Source of the DNA: Sphingopyxis sp.
Lineage (GTDB): Bacteria; Pseudomonadota; Alphaproteobacteria; Sphingomonadales; Sphingomonadaceae
Assembly (NCBI GenBank): GCA_015657575.1
Contig: JACDQN010000257.1
Span: 1-35,099 of the forward strand
DNA length: 35,099 nt
Direction of reading: 5' to 3'
Positions 25,752 to 33,950 of this stretch are shown piece after piece (the stretch's first letter is position 1; each line of letters begins with the position of its first letter). A program made the translations under genes and the position numbers. The notes under the pieces were generated by a model. The model was not told the origin of the DNA and searched no databases. It was given only the letters and a program-made list of their open reading frames with translations.

Positions 25752-28454
25752 ATGATGACCAGGACAATTTTGCTCGCCAGCGCCGCAGCGGTCGCGACCT
25801 TTGCAACACCCGCGCTTGCGCAGAGCGGTGCCGCGACGCAGTCGCCCGCCGCCGAGGATGCTCCGAACGGATCGGACATCGTCGTGACCGGCTCGCGCAT
25901 TCGTCGCCAGGACTCGCCGCGTCGGTCCTGCGACCGTCGTCTCGCCGAGCAGATCGAAAACACCGGCCTCGTCAATATCGAGACGGTGCTGCAGCGCCTC
26001 CCTGCCAACGCCGGCTTCGCGGGCAACCAGACCTCGGCTTATTGGGCGAACAACGGCTATGGCACGGCGCAGGTGAACCTGCGCGGTCTCGGCATCAAGC
26101 GCACCCTTGTACTGCTCAACGGCCGCCGTCTCGTTGCGGGCGGGACGGGGGCGAACTCGTCGCCCGACCTCAACATGATCCCGGTCGCCGCGCTCGCGCG
26201 TACCGATGTGCTGAAGGACGGCGCATCGGCGATCTACGGCGCTGATGCAATGGCGGGCGTGGTCAATCTCGTCACCCGGACCGATTATGAAGGCCTAGGG
26301 CTCAGCGTTCGTCAGGGCATCACCGAAAAGGGCGATGGGTCCGATTTCACGGCCGACCTCCTTTGGGGAATTCGCAACGATCGCGGCGGCTTTATGGCGG
26401 CGGTCACCTATCAGAAGACCAAGGCGGTCAACATGGCGACACGCGCGCCCTGCTCGCTCGCCGAAACGACCCCGGGCCAGCTGTCGTGCGTTAACAGCGC
26501 CTCGACGATTGGCGGTCGCGCGGTGTTGCCGAACGGGCAGCAGATCAACTTCAATCAGGTGCTGGGCGGCAACGGCAATTTCTTTGAGCCCTACAGCGCC
26601 GCAAAGCATAATTTCAATTCGAACCCGTTCCTCAACGCGGTGAGCCCAGTGGAGCGCGTCAGCACGGCCTTCTTCGCCGACTATGACATCACCGACAATA
26701 TCGAGGCGTTCGGCGAGTTCCTCTATACCTTCCGCAAGTCGAACCAGATCGCGACGCCCGGAACGCTTCGCAACCTCTCGATTGCGGCGAGCAATCCTAC
26801 CAATCCGACGGGGCAGAATATCGTCCTCATCCAGCGCCGCCTCGCCGAACCGGGGCCGCGCCAGTTTTTTCAGGAGACCGATACCTGGCAGGGCACGTTC
26901 GGCCTGCGCGGCAAGCTGTCCAACAATTGGGGATGGGAAGTCGCGGGTGCGTTCGGGCGCAATACCGCGGTCGACGGCTCGACCAACATCGCCAATCTGG
27001 AGCGTGTCCGCAACACGATCGACACGACCAAGTGCAGCCTTGCGGCCGGTGCGACGATCCCCTGCGCCGACTATCTCGGCTTCGGCGACCTGACCCCGCA
27101 GGTTCTCGACTATATCCTGTTCACGTCGCGCGATCGCGGCGGCAACGAACTGGCGACGGTAACCGCCGACATCAACGGCGACCTGTTCAAGCTGCCCGCA
27201 GGACCCGTCTCCTTCGCGGCGGGCGTCGTCTATCGCAAGGAGAAGGGCTGGCGCGATCCCGATCCGCTGACCGTGCTCGGCATCGCGAATACCAACCAGC
27301 AAAGCCCGATCTCGGGAACGAGCATCGCCAAGGAAGCCTATCTCGAACTGTCGGTGCCGATCCTTGCTGACAAGCCCTTCTTCCAGTCCCTCACGCTCGA
27401 CGGCGCGGTTCGCTACTCGAACTACGACCTGTTCGGCAGCGACTGGAACTACAAGGGTAGCGTCGACTGGGTCATCAACGACAGCTTCCGCCTGCGCGGC
27501 ACCTATGGCACGGGCTTCCGCATCCCGAATGTCCCCGAACTGTTCGGCGGGGTTTCGGAAGGCAATCTGACGACGACCGATCCTTGCTCGCGCTATTCAA
27601 CGAGCGGTAATGCGACGCTGATCGCGAACTGCCAGGCGTCCGGCGTTCCGGCGAACTATGTCCAGCTTGGGACGACAATCCTGACCACGGTCGGCGGCAA
27701 CGAGAATCTGCAGCCCGAAAGCTCGACCACCTGGACAGTCGGCACGGTGGTCTCGCCGAAGGGGCTGGTCCCCGGCCTGTCGCTCACCGCCGACTGGTTC
27801 GACATCAAGATCAAGGACGCGATCCGTGCGATTCCTGGGTCGACCAAGCTGTCGATCTGCTATGCGAGCCAGAATCTGTCGCATCCTTTCTGCGACGATT
27901 TCACCCGCAGCCCGCTGACTGGCGAGGTCACCTTCTTGTCCGCGCAGCCGATCAACACCGGCCGCGAGGAGATGAACGGCCTTGACCTTGGTCTGGTCTA
28001 TGCGGGCGGTATCGGCAGCGTGAACATCTCGCTCGACGTCAACCTGACCTATCTGAACAAATATGTCGTCCTGCCTTTCCCTGGCGGCGCGCCGATCGAT
28101 TTCGACGGCTTCATCGGCGGCGGCAACGGCGGCTATTCGAAGTGGCGCGGTTATGGCGTGCTGACCGCCGAGAAGGATGGCATCAGCGCGACCTGGTCGA
28201 CGCAGTGGATCGGCAAAGCGACCGACTTCAACGCGTCGCCCGGCGAAATCGGCTACAGCACGCCCAACGTGTTCTACCACAATCTCCAGGTCGCGTTCGA
28301 GATCGACGAAAAGACCCGCTTCCAGGTCGGCGTCGACAATCTCTTCGATCGCAAGGCGCCCTATATCCAGAGCTTCACCGATGCGAACACCGACACGATG
28401 ACCTATGATCTGCTCGGACGGCGTTTCTACGTCGGTTTCCGCACCGCCTTCTGA
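25752..28454 (+). CDS. TonB-dependent receptor 2
   Basis: The product is 900 aa with GGGGG 8 bases before the ATG; the signal peptide ends ALAQSG. The plug has DIVVTGSRIRRQDS, LRGLGIKRTLVLLNGRR and DGASAIYGADAMAGVVNLVTR; the barrel ends LLGRRFYVGFRTAF. Residues about 55-64 (PRRSCDRRLA) do not fit the family, while a neighbouring frame gives VGPATVV, so two compensating indels near 25914-25945 are likely. It is followed by two PepSY proteins in one operon. The ligand is unknown; the ECF promoter hints at a metal complex. Confidence 0.9.
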   Translation: MMTRTILLASAAAVATFATPALAQSGAATQSPAAEDAPNGSDIVVTGSRIRRQDSPRRSCDRRLAEQIENTGLVNIETVLQRLPANAGFAGNQTSAYWANNGYGTAQVNLRGLGIKRTLVLLNGRRLVAGGTGANSSPDLNMIPVAALARTDVLKDGASAIYGADAMAGVVNLVTRTDYEGLGLSVRQGITEKGDGSDFTADLLWGIRNDRGGFMAAVTYQKTKAVNMATRAPCSLAETTPGQLSCVNSASTIGGRAVLPNGQQINFNQVLGGNGNFFEPYSAAKHNFNSNPFLNAVSPVERVSTAFFADYDITDNIEAFGEFLYTFRKSNQIATPGTLRNLSIAASNPTNPTGQNIVLIQRRLAEPGPRQFFQETDTWQGTFGLRGKLSNNWGWEVAGAFGRNTAVDGSTNIANLERVRNTIDTTKCSLAAGATIPCADYLGFGDLTPQVLDYILFTSRDRGGNELATVTADINGDLFKLPAGPVSFAAGVVYRKEKGWRDPDPLTVLGIANTNQQSPISGTSIAKEAYLELSVPILADKPFFQSLTLDGAVRYSNYDLFGSDWNYKGSVDWVINDSFRLRGTYGTGFRIPNVPELFGGVSEGNLTTTDPCSRYSTSGNATLIANCQASGVPANYVQLGTTILTTVGGNENLQPESSTTWTVGTVVSPKGLVPGLSLTADWFDIKIKDAIRAIPGSTKLSICYASQNLSHPFCDDFTRSPLTGEVTFLSAQPINTGREEMNGLDLGLVYAGGIGSVNISLDVNLTYLNKYVVLPFPGGAPIDFDGFIGGGNGGYSKWRGYGVLTAEKDGISATWSTQWIGKATDFNASPGEIGYSTPNVFYHNLQVAFEIDEKTRFQVGVDNLFDRKAPYIQSFTDANTDTMTYDLLGRRFYVGFRTAF

Positions 28455-28465
28455 GGAATTGCGAG

Positions 28466-29170
28466 ATGGCGATACGTTGGCCGCTGCTGGTTCGGCGAAC
28501 GCATAAATGGCTGGCCCTGATCGTGGGCGTCCAGGCCTTGCTCTGGACGCTGACGGGCTTTTACATGGTGGTCGTTCACATCGACACCATTCACGGCGAT
28601 CATCTGGTGCGCTCCCCGGTGACCCAGCCCTTCGACCTCGACGGCCTCGCAGCGCCGTCGAAGGTCGTCGCGGCTGCGCCGGGGGTGTCCGAAATCCGTC
28701 TCCAGCGCTTTTTCGGCCAACCGGTCTGGCGCGCCGAGACCCCTGAAGGCGCGCGCCTGTTCGACGCGCGTTCGGGTGCGCCGCTGCCTGCCCTGACCGA
28801 GTCCCAGGTCAGCGAACAGGCACGGCGCATCTTCACCGGTGACGGCAAGATCGTCTCGGTGCGACTATTGACCGAGGCACCTCAGGAAATGCAGGCGCGC
28901 AAGCCGCCCTATTGGCAGGTCGAGTTCGAAGGCTGGAACCGTCCGACGCTCTATCTTTCGCCGACGACCGGCGAGCTCATCTCGCGCCGCCACGCACTAT
29001 GGCGCGTGTTCGACTTTGCGTGGATGCTCCACATCATGGACTATGACGAGCGGACCAACGTCAACAACCCGCTGCTGCGCGTCGCAACCTGGAGTGTCTT
29101 CGCGATGGCGCTTTCCGGTGCGTGGCTACTGATCTGGTCGTTCAAACGCCGCAAGAGGAAGCAGGCATGA
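28466..29170 (+). CDS. PepSY-associated membrane protein 1
   Basis: The product is 234 aa. An N-terminal membrane helix follows the RRTHKWLALIVGVQALLWTLTG motif of PepSY-type proteins. A periplasmic PepSY-like region (PPYWQVEFEGWNRPTLYLSPTTGELI) precedes a second helix with the FDFAWMLHIMDY motif. Relatives often sit beside siderophore or metal TonB receptors and may reduce the imported metal complex. It starts 11 bases after receptor 2 and its stop overlaps the next gene. Confidence 0.8.
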   Translation: MAIRWPLLVRRTHKWLALIVGVQALLWTLTGFYMVVVHIDTIHGDHLVRSPVTQPFDLDGLAAPSKVVAAAPGVSEIRLQRFFGQPVWRAETPEGARLFDARSGAPLPALTESQVSEQARRIFTGDGKIVSVRLLTEAPQEMQARKPPYWQVEFEGWNRPTLYLSPTTGELISRRHALWRVFDFAWMLHIMDYDERTNVNNPLLRVATWSVFAMALSGAWLLIWSFKRRKRKQA

Positions 29171-29901
29171 AACGCATCCGGCTGACGCCGCTCTTTTTTC
29201 GGCGCATCCACAAATGGGTGGGGCTCATCCTTGGCCTCCAGTTCCTCCTTTGGGCCTTGAGCGGCTCGGTGATGGCGTTGCTCGACAAGGACAAGGTCGG
29301 GGGACACGGCGGCGGGATGAGCCACGCGCATGCCCTGCCCGCGGGAGAGTATTTTGACGTCGCCGCCTTGCCGCGCGGTGATCCCGTAACCGGGGTGGTT
29401 TTGCGCGATCTTGGCGCTCGACCGATCTACGAGCTCCGCACCACCAAGGGCGTGCGGCTGGTCGACGCTACGAGCGGCGAGGATATTCGCGTCGATGAAG
29501 GGATGGCCCGCGAAGTCGCATCGATGATGAACGAGGCACCAATCCGCAAGGTGAGCGTGATTGCAAAGCCCAACCTCGAATCACGCGACCATGAAGGTGC
29601 GATGTGGCGCGTCGACTTTGCCGACGCCGAGAACAGCAGCGCCTATGTCTCGCTCGATACGGCGCGCTTCCTCGTGATGCGCGGCGATACCTGGCGGACC
29701 TGGGATTTCTTCTGGATGCTCCACAATATGGACTATGTGAACCGGAAGAGTTTCAACCACCCGCTGATCATCTTCGTCGCATTCGGCACGTTGTGGTTGT
29801 CCGGGACCGGATTCTACCTGCTGTTCAAAAGCTTCAGCCGCGCCGATTTCCGCTGGCTGCGCCGTCGCCGCAAGCCCATCGTTACCCGCAGCACGGCCTG
29901 A
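29167..29901 (+). CDS. PepSY-associated membrane protein 2
   Basis: The product is 244 aa from ATG 29167 (ATGA overlap). It shows the same layout as its neighbour: FRRIHKWVGLILGLQFLLWALSG, a periplasmic part with a His/Gly/Met patch (GGHGGGMSHAHALP), then DFFWMLHNMDY and a final helix. The pair probably arose by duplication. The His-rich patch could bind copper or iron. It is convergent with the HutC-type gene, with 4 bases between the stop codons. Confidence 0.8.
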   Translation: MKRIRLTPLFFRRIHKWVGLILGLQFLLWALSGSVMALLDKDKVGGHGGGMSHAHALPAGEYFDVAALPRGDPVTGVVLRDLGARPIYELRTTKGVRLVDATSGEDIRVDEGMAREVASMMNEAPIRKVSVIAKPNLESRDHEGAMWRVDFADAENSSAYVSLDTARFLVMRGDTWRTWDFFWMLHNMDYVNRKSFNHPLIIFVAFGTLWLSGTGFYLLFKSFSRADFRWLRRRRKPIVTRSTA

Positions 29902-29905
29902 GCCG

Positions 29906-30675
29906 TCAGTCCCCGACCGCGAAGGCGGCCGAAAGCTCAAAGCGTGTGCCGGGATGGGAGAGCCAGGCGTGCGACACCAGTCGACCGCTACTCCAGGTCT
30001 GCCGGGTCATGCGCAGAATCGGTTCCCCCTCGTTCAGACCAAGCATGCCGCGGGTGCGCGCGTCGGGCATTTCCGCGCGGACGCGGTGCTCGACCGCTCG
30101 AGCGGCGCAGTGCGCGTCAGATATTCGTTGGGCGTCAACTGCGTGAAATCGAGCGTGCCATAATCCGGCGCGGCAGATGCGAGCACGAACCGCTCTTCGA
30201 GCTGGATCGGGAACTCGGCCTCATGGTGGACGATGATCGAGTGGAAGATTCTCGTGCCCACCGGCACTTCCAGAAGAACGGCGGTGTCGACGCTGGTCTT
30301 CTCCTCGACATTCTGGATGACCCTCGCCCGGTAGTCATGGCCGCGTCCCCGAATTTCCTCGGCGATATTCCGGATCTCGATCATATGACCGATCGGCTTC
30401 GGCTCGGCGATGAATGACCCGCTGCCGGCGCGGCGCACGATGATACCCGCCGATTGCAACTCGCGAAGCGCCCGATTTGCCGTCATGCGCGAGACATCGA
30501 ACTGTCCGACGAGTTCCGCCTCTGACGGCACTCGGTCGCCCGGTTTCAGACGACCGTCGCGGATGGCATCATGGATGCTCTGCTTGATCGCTGCGTAACG
30601 CGGTGGGGCATCCGATAAAACGCCGTCGGCAGACCGCTGGGCGATGTTCGAATTCAGTCGAGGGGTAAGATCCAT
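29906..30675 (-). CDS. HutC-type GntR-family regulator, frameshifted
   Basis: About 256 aa after restoring one base near 30094. ATG 30675 is preferred over an upstream TTG. The GntR wing-helix (SEAELVGQFDVSRMTANRALREL) is followed by a UTRA domain: FHSIIVHHEAEFPIQLEERFV, LTPNEYLTRTAPLER, then in the other frame VEHRVRAEMPDA and LGLNEGEPILRMTRQTW, strongly HutC-like. HutC senses urocanate and represses histidine catabolism. No hut enzyme is in the window; it faces the receptor-PepSY operon, which carries a matching operator. The shift (a GGG run shortened to GG) looks like a sequencing error. Confidence 0.82.
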
Positions 30676-30680
30676 CACCC

Positions 30681-30705
30681 GTCTATACAGGTGAAACCAT
30701 ATAGA
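30681..30705. promoter_or_regulatory. Putative autoregulatory operator of the HutC-type gene
   Basis: GTCTATACA, part of an inverted repeat TCTATA...TATAGA (30682-30705), lies 6 bases upstream of the start codon. It resembles the palindrome before TonB receptor 2. Confidence 0.4.
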
Positions 30706-30879
30706 TTCCAAGCGTTCCAGACTGCCTCGAGGTAAAACTAGGCGCCGTAATTCGAAGCCACCAAGTCGCGCTTCCGTAGGACGCCGCCCGATTCAGTCAC
30801 ATTCTGACGCGCATTGCCCGTGTAAGGGCGATGCCCAGGGGCATCTGAAGCCCGCCAGCCGGTGCGAGCGCCGCAGCGG

Positions 30880-31515
30880 TCACCGTCCGTCGTCCATCAG
30901 GACGATGTCCCAGCCATAATGGCCGGGTGCGCCGAGTCCGGCAACGGCGCGCTCGGCGCTGCCACCCAGATCCCGATACAGGGCGTCCTTGCTGTTCGAC
31001 GCATCATCGTCGGAGAAATACATCTGGGTAATCAGGCGCTGGTGTCTGCTCCTCACATCGAAGTGGATATGCGGGGTTCGGCGGCCGATCGGCGAATCAT
31101 AGGCGGCGGGCTTGATCGTCGTGATCCGCCACTCGCCCCGCGCGCCCGTCCGGATCGAAGCGAAGCCCTGAAAGTCGGGATCGAGCGGGTTCGCGGCACT
31201 GTCGTTCGGATGCGCATAGCGACCGAGCGAATTGCACTGCCAGATTTCGAGCCGCGCGCCGCTGACCGGATGGCCGAAACGATCGAGCACGCGCCCCGTC
31301 ACCTGAATGACATGGCCCTCCGCGCGTTTCTTGTGCCCCTTGATCCAGGTCAGGTCGGCGTCTTCCTCCGCAAGCCGCTGAACCGGATAGAAGGGACCGA
31401 TCGTCTGGAACGGCGTTGGGTCAAGCTCGGCAGCTCCAGCTCTGGAAGCCGTTATCGCCGCCAGCGCGAGGACCGAGCCGCCGAAGGCCCGGCGCGAGAA
31501 TTGGGTGTCAGTCAT
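30880..31515 (-). CDS. Exported intradiol ring-cleavage dioxygenase-like protein
   Basis: The product is 211 aa with a Tat-like signal (SRRAFGGSVLALAAITASRA). The catalytic domain shows the non-haem Fe(III) ligands of protocatechuate/catechol dioxygenases: Y100 (GRYAHP), Y139 (PAAYDSP), H149 and H151 (TPHIHFDV). It has TIGPFYP near the start and LEIWQCN. These enzymes split catechol-type rings between the two hydroxyls; export is unusual for the classical cytoplasmic enzymes. The start overlaps the SnoaL-like gene stop. Confidence 0.85.
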   Translation of the reverse strand: MTDTQFSRRAFGGSVLALAAITASRAGAAELDPTPFQTIGPFYPVQRLAEEDADLTWIKGHKKRAEGHVIQVTGRVLDRFGHPVSGARLEIWQCNSLGRYAHPNDSAANPLDPDFQGFASIRTGARGEWRITTIKPAAYDSPIGRRTPHIHFDVRSRHQRLITQMYFSDDDASNSKDALYRDLGGSAERAVAGLGAPGHYGWDIVLMDDGR

Positions 31516-31876
31516 AAAAATATCGCTCCTCGGTGATCTGACCGCCGCGCACGGTGTACAGGGCGATTTCGGTGAAGGGCTGGCGTTCGCCGCTCGCCGG
31601 ATCGACGAGCACCATGTCGAGAAACAGCGCGAACTGGTCGCCGGTGACGAAGGGGCCGTCGATGCCGATCTCGTCGATCCGGGCGCCGCCGAAGCGGGCG
31701 GTGCGCTTGATCCGCGTCGCGTCGATCCCCGACACCGCCGTGCTGATGCCGCCGGGTAAAGTCGTGGGTTCGATGCTGGTCACGTCCGGCGACCAGTAAC
31801 GGTCCCCGGCGGTTTCGAACGCACCGTCGCGCAGCAGTGCCGTAAAATCGCGGGCGATGTCGTGGATAGATGCCAT
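31508..31876 (-). CDS. SnoaL-like (NTF2-fold) protein
   Basis: The product is 122 aa from ATG 31876, with AGGGG 6 bases upstream; an earlier TTG is less likely. The pattern is that of SnoaL-like proteins: a helical start (IHDIARDFTALLRDGAFETAGDRYW, seen in part), SPDVTSIEPT, and a final strand GGQITEERYFYD. Such proteins act as small cyclases, isomerases or binders. It overlaps the dioxygenase gene, so a role on the same aromatic substrate is inferred. Confidence 0.75.
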   Translation of the reverse strand: MASIHDIARDFTALLRDGAFETAGDRYWSPDVTSIEPTTLPGGISTAVSGIDATRIKRTARFGGARIDEIGIDGPFVTGDQFALFLDMVLVDPASGERQPFTEIALYTVRGGQITEERYFYD

Positions 31877-31964
31877 CACCACCCCTTTCAAATGGCGGCG
31901 AAGCGGAGCGCGGCCGGCGGCGCGGGATTGACGCGTCGCCTGCCGTGTCTCCGCACCGGCCCGC

Positions 31965-32411
31965 CTATTTCAGGATCAGTTCCTGATATTCGATGCTGCC
32001 GAGTTGCTCGCGCATCTTGCCGCGTTCCGCGCTGGCGGTGCCGGCGGTGCGGTCGGTCTGCGACAGCATGGCATTGACCTTCTTGTTGAAGGCTTCCTGC
32101 TGCGCGGTCGTCAGATAGTCCTTATATTCGACGATCAGGATCAGGTCAGGCTCACCGGCTCGCGCGTTGTTGGTCGCAAGCACATGATAGTCCACGACAA
32201 TGCCTTCGGCCTTGCCCAGTTCCTGAATCTTTTTCCAGCTGGTGGCGAGCCAGTCCATATAGTTTTCGAACTGGCCGGGCAGCACGTCGATCCGGCCTGC
32301 ATTCCAAACCGTGCCCGGCTTGTAGCTCGATTCCTGCGCCATCGCGGGCGCGGCCTGCGCGGCGGCGATCAGTATCGCAGCCCCGGCGAACAATGTTTTC
32401 ATCTTCGTCAT
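31965..32411 (-). CDS. Secreted protein of unknown function, possibly NIPSNAP-like
   Basis: The product is 148 aa with a signal peptide (cut after AMAQ). The mature part starts SSYKPGTVWNAGRIDVLPGQ and has alternating strands and helices (FENYMDWLATSWKKIQELG, LILIVEYKDYL), hinting at a dimeric alpha/beta barrel. I do not recognise a defined family. It lies between the SnoaL-like and MFS genes, all leftward. Confidence 0.65.
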   Translation of the reverse strand: MTKMKTLFAGAAILIAAAQAAPAMAQESSYKPGTVWNAGRIDVLPGQFENYMDWLATSWKKIQELGKAEGIVVDYHVLATNNARAGEPDLILIVEYKDYLTTAQQEAFNKKVNAMLSQTDRTAGTASAERGKMREQLGSIEYQELILK

Positions 32412-32466
32412 CGTCTCTTCCCTCCAATCTTCCCGTCCGGGATCGGGCGGGCGTCTGCAAAAAAAA

Positions 32467-33789
32467 CTAGGCCGGCACGGCGTCGGCGGGCGCGCTGTGT
32501 CCGCGCAGCCGGTGGCGCAGCACCAGGATCAGCGCCGACATCAGCAACGCGATGACCGAAAAAGCGACGAGCGCGAGTTCGAAGCTGCCCGTCGCATCCT
32601 TCGCCGCACCCCAGCCATAGGGCGCGAGGAAGGCGCCGATCTGCGACAGCGTGTTGATGGCGGCCGCCCCGACCGCGAGTTCGCGTACGTGCAGCGCCTC
32701 GGCCCAGCCCGACGATGTCAGCATCGGGATCGCGAAGCACACGGTCGCGAAGGCGAGATAGGCGATGCAAGTCAGCAGCGGAGACGGCGACAGCCCCATG
32801 ATCAGCACCGCGGCGGCGAGGACGATCCCGCACCGGAAGGCCGCACCCCAGCGGTCGCCGTTCCGGTCGGCATGATTGCCAAGGACAAGGATCGCCGCGG
32901 CCCCCAAAAGACCGCCGAGCGCGACCAGATAGCCGATCGACTTGGGATCGAGTGCCGTCGCCTCTAGCAGGATCAGCGGCGCATTGAGGATGACCGTCGT
33001 GATGACGGCGATCAGCAGAAAGCCGATCGCGCCGAGCAGCAGCACGCGCGGATTGCGAAAGGCGCCCAGCACATCGTGGCGGGCGGGGGCGCCGATCCGC
33101 GCCTGTTCGCGCGCCAGCTCGGTCTCGATCCACGCCTTTTCGTCGGCTGTGAGCCAGGCGGACGTCGCCGGGGCGTCGGGCAGATAGCGCAGCACCACCA
33201 GCCCGAACACCACGGTCGGCAGGCCCTGGACCAGGAACAGCCATTGCCAGCCGTGCAGCCCACCGGTGCCGTCGAGCGCGAGCAGCCATCCCGACATGCC
33301 CCCCATCGCGACCGACGCCAACGGCGAAGCGATGAAGAAACGGCTGACCGCGCGGCTGCGGTGGCAGGGCGGAAACCAGCCGGAAAAATAGAAGATGACG
33401 CCGGGGTAGAAGCCGGCCTCCGCCACGCCGAGCAGGAAGCGGAGCGCATAAAATTGCATCGGTGTCGCGACGAACATCATTCCGGCCGACAGCAGTCCCC
33501 ACGTGATCATGATCCGCGCAATCCATCGGCGCGCGCCAAAGCGGACGAGCATCAGGTTCGACGGGATTTCGAACAGCGCATAGCCCAGGAAGAACAGGCC
33601 GCCGCCCAGTCCGTAGATCGTGGCGCTGAACCGCAGATCCTCGTTCATCTGCGTCGCCGCGAAGCTGACGTTGACCCGGTCCATATAGGCAAAGAGATAG
33701 GCGATCAGGATCAGCGGCAGGATGCGCCAGAACGCCTTGCCCATTGCGGACCGTCCGATTGCCGATACGTGCCTGTGGTTCGCGGCCAT
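32467..33789 (-). CDS. MFS transporter, anion:cation symporter type
   Basis: The product is 440 aa from ATG 33789, with GGGGAG 6 bases upstream. There are twelve hydrophobic segments; the ACS-family landmarks are YMDRVNVSFAATQM in helix 1, FFLGYALFEIPSNLMLVRFG, and RFLLGVAEAGFYPGVIFYFSGWFP. Relatives carry phthalate, tartrate or other organic anions with protons. As the likely first gene of the dioxygenase operon it probably imports the aromatic or organic-acid substrate. Confidence 0.88.
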   Translation of the reverse strand: MAANHRHVSAIGRSAMGKAFWRILPLILIAYLFAYMDRVNVSFAATQMNEDLRFSATIYGLGGGLFFLGYALFEIPSNLMLVRFGARRWIARIMITWGLLSAGMMFVATPMQFYALRFLLGVAEAGFYPGVIFYFSGWFPPCHRSRAVSRFFIASPLASVAMGGMSGWLLALDGTGGLHGWQWLFLVQGLPTVVFGLVVLRYLPDAPATSAWLTADEKAWIETELAREQARIGAPARHDVLGAFRNPRVLLLGAIGFLLIAVITTVILNAPLILLEATALDPKSIGYLVALGGLLGAAAILVLGNHADRNGDRWGAAFRCGIVLAAAVLIMGLSPSPLLTCIAYLAFATVCFAIPMLTSSGWAEALHVRELAVGAAAINTLSQIGAFLAPYGWGAAKDATGSFELALVAFSVIALLMSALILVLRHRLRGHSAPADAVPA

Positions 33790-33950
33790 GACATGCTCCC
33801 CGGCGCATACACAGGTTTCCCGTCGCCGGAGCCGGGGTAACCGGCCCGCGCCATGCGCCGCGAAAATGTCTGCTATGCCCGCTGCGGACTTTGCATTTCC
33901 GTAGCGTCAGCCGTCAATCGGCCCATCGTCAATAAAGCGTCAAGCGCGCG

